64,000 nt of DNA, from assembly GCA_016808115.1 (NCBI GenBank), contig JAEQBH010000287.1, positions 992,001-1,056,000 on the forward strand, written 5' to 3'. Each line of letters opens with the position of its first letter. Position 1 is the stretch's first letter. Made by a program: the position numbers and the translations under genes. Below are positions 60,172-64,000 of the stretch, piece after piece. Origin of the DNA: Tetrastigma voinierianum. Lineage: Eukaryota; Streptophyta; Magnoliopsida; Vitales; Vitaceae. Under the pieces are notes generated by a model. It saw nothing but the letters and a program-made list of their open reading frames with translations, was not told the DNA's origin and searched no databases.

Positions 60172-61597
60172 TGATGAGTACATTGCATGCTATGATTGTC
60201 ATCCAATTTTCTATGCATTTTAATGATTTTGATGATGATTATTAGTGTTATAATGTTTAAATGCCTCATTTTGGTGATTAGGAAAACTTTGGAGAAAAAG
60301 GAACAAAAATTAGCTTAAATGGAACCAAAGAAGACCAAGAAGCCACCACACACTGTAAACATTTGATCTTTTGATTTTTCTATGTTAATGGCTACATCAA
60401 ATGGCTATGTTCTTCCCATCAATAAATTCTAACTTTTCAAGATTTCCAACAAGTCTAAGATCATGCAATTCGGAGTTCAAACAAAAAAGATATGGCCTCA
60501 TGAAGTCAAAGGAAGGATTTTCCAAAACACGACATGAAACACCCCTCAAATTTGTGAATTTTTAGTCTAACTAATTTACTCCAATGTCTTAAATACTAAT
60601 ATGAATATATTCTACTCTCTCTTAGCTTTCCATAGAAACCAAAATCAGCGCATTTGGAGGTCGGATGAGAGATTTATGATCATTTGAAGTCAGTAGGTCA
60701 AAGTAGGATCCCATGTTGTGAAGAAAGACCATGTCACAACATGACCTTCATCTCAGCAAAACCGTTGAAATCTCCAATGCAAGCATGTCCCAACATGGTG
60801 ATGTCGGGGGCCCAAAAATGAGCGTCTTTGACCATTTTTCGGCCCATTTCCCAAGTCACTATAAATATATGTTTTTAGATGTTTATAGGGTAAGTTTTGA
60901 GGGAGGAGAACACCCTCCCTAGGGTTTCTCACCTCTCATTCTTATAACAACCTAGGGTTATGATTTTTGTATATTTTAATTTAGATTTTGAAGACATTTT
61001 TGAAGGATCAACCAGCTAGAGGATTCACAGCCTAGGATCAAAGTTCGAGAGCTCTTCATATATTCAAGTTCAGATCTCTAACTTTGAATCTTCTTCTCAT
61101 CTCTTTCTTGATTATTGTTGAAATATACATGATTTTGACATATTTTAGTGTTGTAATAAGTAGCTAAACTATTCTCTGGATTGATTGTTAGGATTGATGG
61201 TTGATTTATATCATTTTTAGAATGGTTTTGTGAATGTGTGCTCATGTTGATGTTGGTTGGTGTAGAACTTGGATTATTATGGTTTCTTGTAATTAATTTA
61301 TGTTGGGAAATGTGTGTGGGACTCGGTTTATGAGAGATTCACTTAGGATTCCATAGTGACAACTGAAAACAACCCCTTGGGCATTAACAATTTCATGCTA
61401 ATGTGTTTTAATTGAAGAAATCAACTTAACCTAATCAAAGAAATTGAGGGAACTAGAAATGTCTAGTGTTGAATGAATTTTATTAGGGTTATACACCAAT
61501 TCAGCATCGTGTGAGGACCGTAAGGACCTAGCGGTGATCGGTTCGAGCATAGTTCGGGTAGTTCAATTTTAAGGACCTAGTCGAGACCAATAGGGCA
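60172..61597 (+). repeat. 3' LTR of J
   Basis: It starts TGATGAGTACATTGCATG. A TATA box is at 60859-60871 (actataaatatat). A small ORF at 60731-60922 overlaps the promoter and is not supported. The end is placed at TAGGGCA (61597) because a new LTR starts at 61600; the usual tail with 'acttgtgcacttg' is absent, so it is probably truncated. Confidence 0.7.
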
Positions 61598-61599
61598 CT

Positions 61600-61678
61600 T
61601 GATGAGTATCATAAAAACTCATTTTATCCCTATGTTTTACTTAGATTTTTAGTATTTTATGTCAAGAAGTGCCCTAAT
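61600..61678 (+). repeat. Fragment of I-type LTR start
   Basis: 'tgatgagtatcataaaaact' and 'ccctatgttttacttagat' match the start of the LTR at 56205 (inverted). H3 begins at 61679. Confidence 0.7.
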
Positions 61679-62318
61679 TGTGAGCACCTCTTTTCTGGGC
61701 CCCAACCCGATCAAGGATTCGAACCTGCTCCTCGGATGTCAAGCACTCCTTTATTTTATTAAATTCTTTTCAAAATGTTGCAACCTCTGATCCTCATCAA
61801 TTCGAATGGCGATCTGAACCTATGGGATCCCTAGCTTACTTCTCGATCAAGCTTTTATTTATCTTATCAAAATGTTTTATTTACGTCATTTTATTATAGA
61901 GTTCTCATTTATGAGGAAGCATTTCAAATGGTAGGCCTATAAACATTTACTTTTATACAATACGTTTACAAAATGACATATCATGCCTTTACAATTGATA
62001 TACAAAACACTATTTCAGAGATTAACTCTTTTGTTCACAAAATATCTCATGTTCAAAAGAAATGATATGCATATGGTGGAGTATACACTTATACGCCGCA
62101 ACTTTGTCTATGACTCTGCGTTTCTTGATCTTGCCTTCGTTCCCGTTTACTTGAAACCTGCACATAGATACACGCTAAGAATTTTCATGCTTAGTGGTTC
62201 TATACAATTATATTCCAATTTTCAGTTTAACATGACACCCATTTATCATAAAATCATGCCTTTTATATCAAACTATACTTGTGCTTATTCATTCTCACAT
62301 GCTTTGATTAGGTACCCT
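61679..62318 (-). repeat. H3: partial copy of the H element
   Basis: It starts TGTGAGCACC and matches, almost base for base over long stretches, the reverse complement of 50986-50330 (for example 'tttatttatcttatcaaaat' and 'tggtaggcc'). It is truncated at 62318 by K. The 112-codon ORF at 61983 is not supported by H1 or H2. Confidence 0.8.
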
Positions 62319-62776
62319 TGATGGGTTGGATCAAAATAAATTTATAACCTAAATTACTCCCTCTTTGCCGTAGCATAACTACGTAGTATATGTGACTCTA
62401 GGATCGAACCATGGGGATGAGTTTTCATCACCCTGGAAGCTGATTTGTGTAATGAATCAAAATGGTGAGGCTTATGTTTGGATTTAGGATTTGTACAAAA
62501 ATAGTGGTTCATTTTCACTATACTGGCCCAGAGGTAGTCGAAATAAAATGTAAAAGTCCTTGAAGTTTTGGGCCACCTAGTTTGGTATGATAGGGTTACA
62601 AAGGTGTCCTGGGTTATTTCCTCACATTAGGGAAGATGACCTATAGTCATTTCCAAAACCGGATCTTTGTTTAACTTTATGGCTAAATCTGAGTACCATT
62701 TCTCTTTGAAACACAGCATTTACTGAGCATTAAATGTTCCTGAAGTTGAAATCTAGCATTTAACCTACCTCCGATG
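62319..62776 (-). repeat. K: Athila-family LTR fragment
   Basis: It is the 3' end portion of an LTR like A's: end motif 'tgatgggttggatc', 'gaccta-tagtcat' block near 62638, and the 'aactttatggctaaa' segment. It stops at 62776 where L begins. Confidence 0.75.
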
Positions 62777-64000
62777 TGTCACACCCCGAATTCCACCGGT
62801 ATGATTTATGTTACTATTTTACCACCTGATTTTTTTTTTTCACAACTTGAGTCTAAACTCCACTTGGAGTAATCACTTGAAATAAATAAAGCCTTTACTC
62901 CAAAGTCTCCAAACATACACACATGTATGATCTGAGTTAATTCCTCGATGTACCCAAAAAACTATACTACATTGATCAAAATAACATTACACAAAGTTCC
63001 AAAACTAGTGGCTACCGCAGAGCTAAATATACAATGATCACAAAAGATACCAAGCTGTCCAAATATACGGTGCGAATATCCACATAACACTAAATATTCA
63101 TCCAAAATGTATGCTCGACCACCAGCAAGCTAAGGTTGGCATACAAACTCATCTCAAAAACCTGCAAGTCAAACTCTCATGTCACGCGTGGGTCTAAATA
63201 CTACACATCTAAGGTGGGAGGAAATAATGGGGAGTGCGTTCGACAACTAATTAGTGAATCCATAACAAGCCATGCTCATAAAAACATTTCAATTTATACA
63301 TAATTCAAAATATCTCAAAACATGAGCATTTTACAAATAATAGGTTGATGATGGAAACACATGAATGCAATACCACCACCATCTCAACCCCTCATCAGTG
63401 ACTCTTTTGGGCTTTCCCCCAGGGACTAGCCGATCATCCCAGAACAACGACAAATTGCTGGGACTTACCACCCAGGGATATGCCCACATCCCGTATATCT
63501 GTGACCTTTCTGGGACTAGTCATCGTCCCATGTCCACTACATCAATCCGGACTCTCACACAGTCTCATACCCATGTCATGCTTTAAAACAATTTCACAAA
63601 GCATTCAACCACATGGATGTTTAAAAACATCATGTACCAGTTAATTCAAAGATTTCCATATATATATAAAATATACATTTATATATCCTTTAGAAAATCC
63701 TGCCTCAGTCAAAGCACGGAATGAGTGCGAATTCCTGACATCGAACCACGATGCAACGGGGAGAGGTTATAAGATCCCTACCTTCCTTGGATTCAAAATC
63801 CGCCAAGTCTCCCCGAGGAAGTCAAAACCCAGAAATTTCACTCGAAGGATGCGCAATAACAGTCATGATTCTTAGCCTCTCGATCAAATTGTCACATAAA
63901 ATTACTTTCAGTGAATGCATTACTTCATAACCACTCAGGCCCACATATATTCTTATACCTTCCAACATAAACCTTGATCCCCCAAATGCACTCTCTCTTA
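62777..64000. repeat. L: LTR-like element end, TGTCACACCCC start, running off the window
   Basis: It starts TGTCACACCCCGAATTCC inside K. Near-repeated phrases with 'gggactag' and 'atcccag' occur at 63420-63535. No domain is readable. TGTCACACCCC is a common plant LTR start, but with no second end I cannot assign family or strand. The ORF at 63365 is not supported. Confidence 0.45.

Larger units (their letters stand above)
56206..61597 (+). mobile_element. Gypsy element J, internally deleted
   Basis: 5' LTR remnant 56206-56686 (tail 'attacttgtatgacttgtgcacttg' in pieces), decayed primer site near 56680-56700, T-rich leader, gag C-terminus, short protease piece, then a long non-coding part to a polypurine tract (60156-60170) and 3' LTR. 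RT, RNase H and integrase are missing. The 5' LTR abuts the LTR of I directly. Confidence 0.65.

Overview
This window is plant nuclear DNA made almost entirely of LTR retrotransposons nested in one another. I found no host gene, tRNA, rRNA or other single-copy feature. The post-pol ORF remnants and LTR style resemble very abundant repeats of the grapevine (Vitis) genome. That is recognition from memory, so I say 'eudicot, Vitis-like' with moderate confidence.

Layout. (E) A + strand Ty1/copia element is the oldest layer. Its pol runs through 1-911, 37834-38861, 41090-41666 and 50987-51255, ending at a polypurine tract and a 3' LTR that starts at 51270. (D) A - strand Athila-like Ty3/gypsy element (912-37833, about 11.1 kb without its inserts) sits in the copia integrase/RT region. 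(C) A + strand element of about 6.0 kb (8562-34332 without inserts, TSD ATGGT) sits in D's protease. (A) A + strand full-coding Athila-like element (12923-32648, about 13.1 kb without its insert) sits in the 3' internal region of C. (B) A - strand 6.6 kb element (22724-29298, perfect TSD CTTGG) sits in A's post-pol ORF. This gives five layers: E > D > C > A > B.

Further right, two solo-LTR-like elements with TGTAGC...GTTACA ends (H1 38862-41089; H2 41667-50986, inverted) lie in the copia RT/RNase H region. H2 is itself split by F (41754-48469, -), a 6.7 kb relative of B. From 53.0 to 64.0 kb a second group of gypsy remnants (I on -, J on +), a third H copy, an Athila-type LTR fragment (K) and an LTR-like end (L) follow.

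Biology. D and A carry recognisable but broken gag, protease, RT, RNase H and integrase, plus a post-pol ORF. B, C and F have the same LTR framework, tRNA-Asp primer site and gag N-terminal/coiled-coil remnant, but only about 3.4-3.5 kb of internal DNA and no pol. They look like a non-autonomous partner family that would use proteins of D/A-type elements. The LTRs share a TATA box and a dinucleotide-rich block of palindromes (TTCGCTA...TAGCGAA) just upstream of it. Every coding region is interrupted by stops and frameshifts, so nothing here looks able to move by itself. Coordinates of LTR ends marked as decayed are good to about 5-10 bp.
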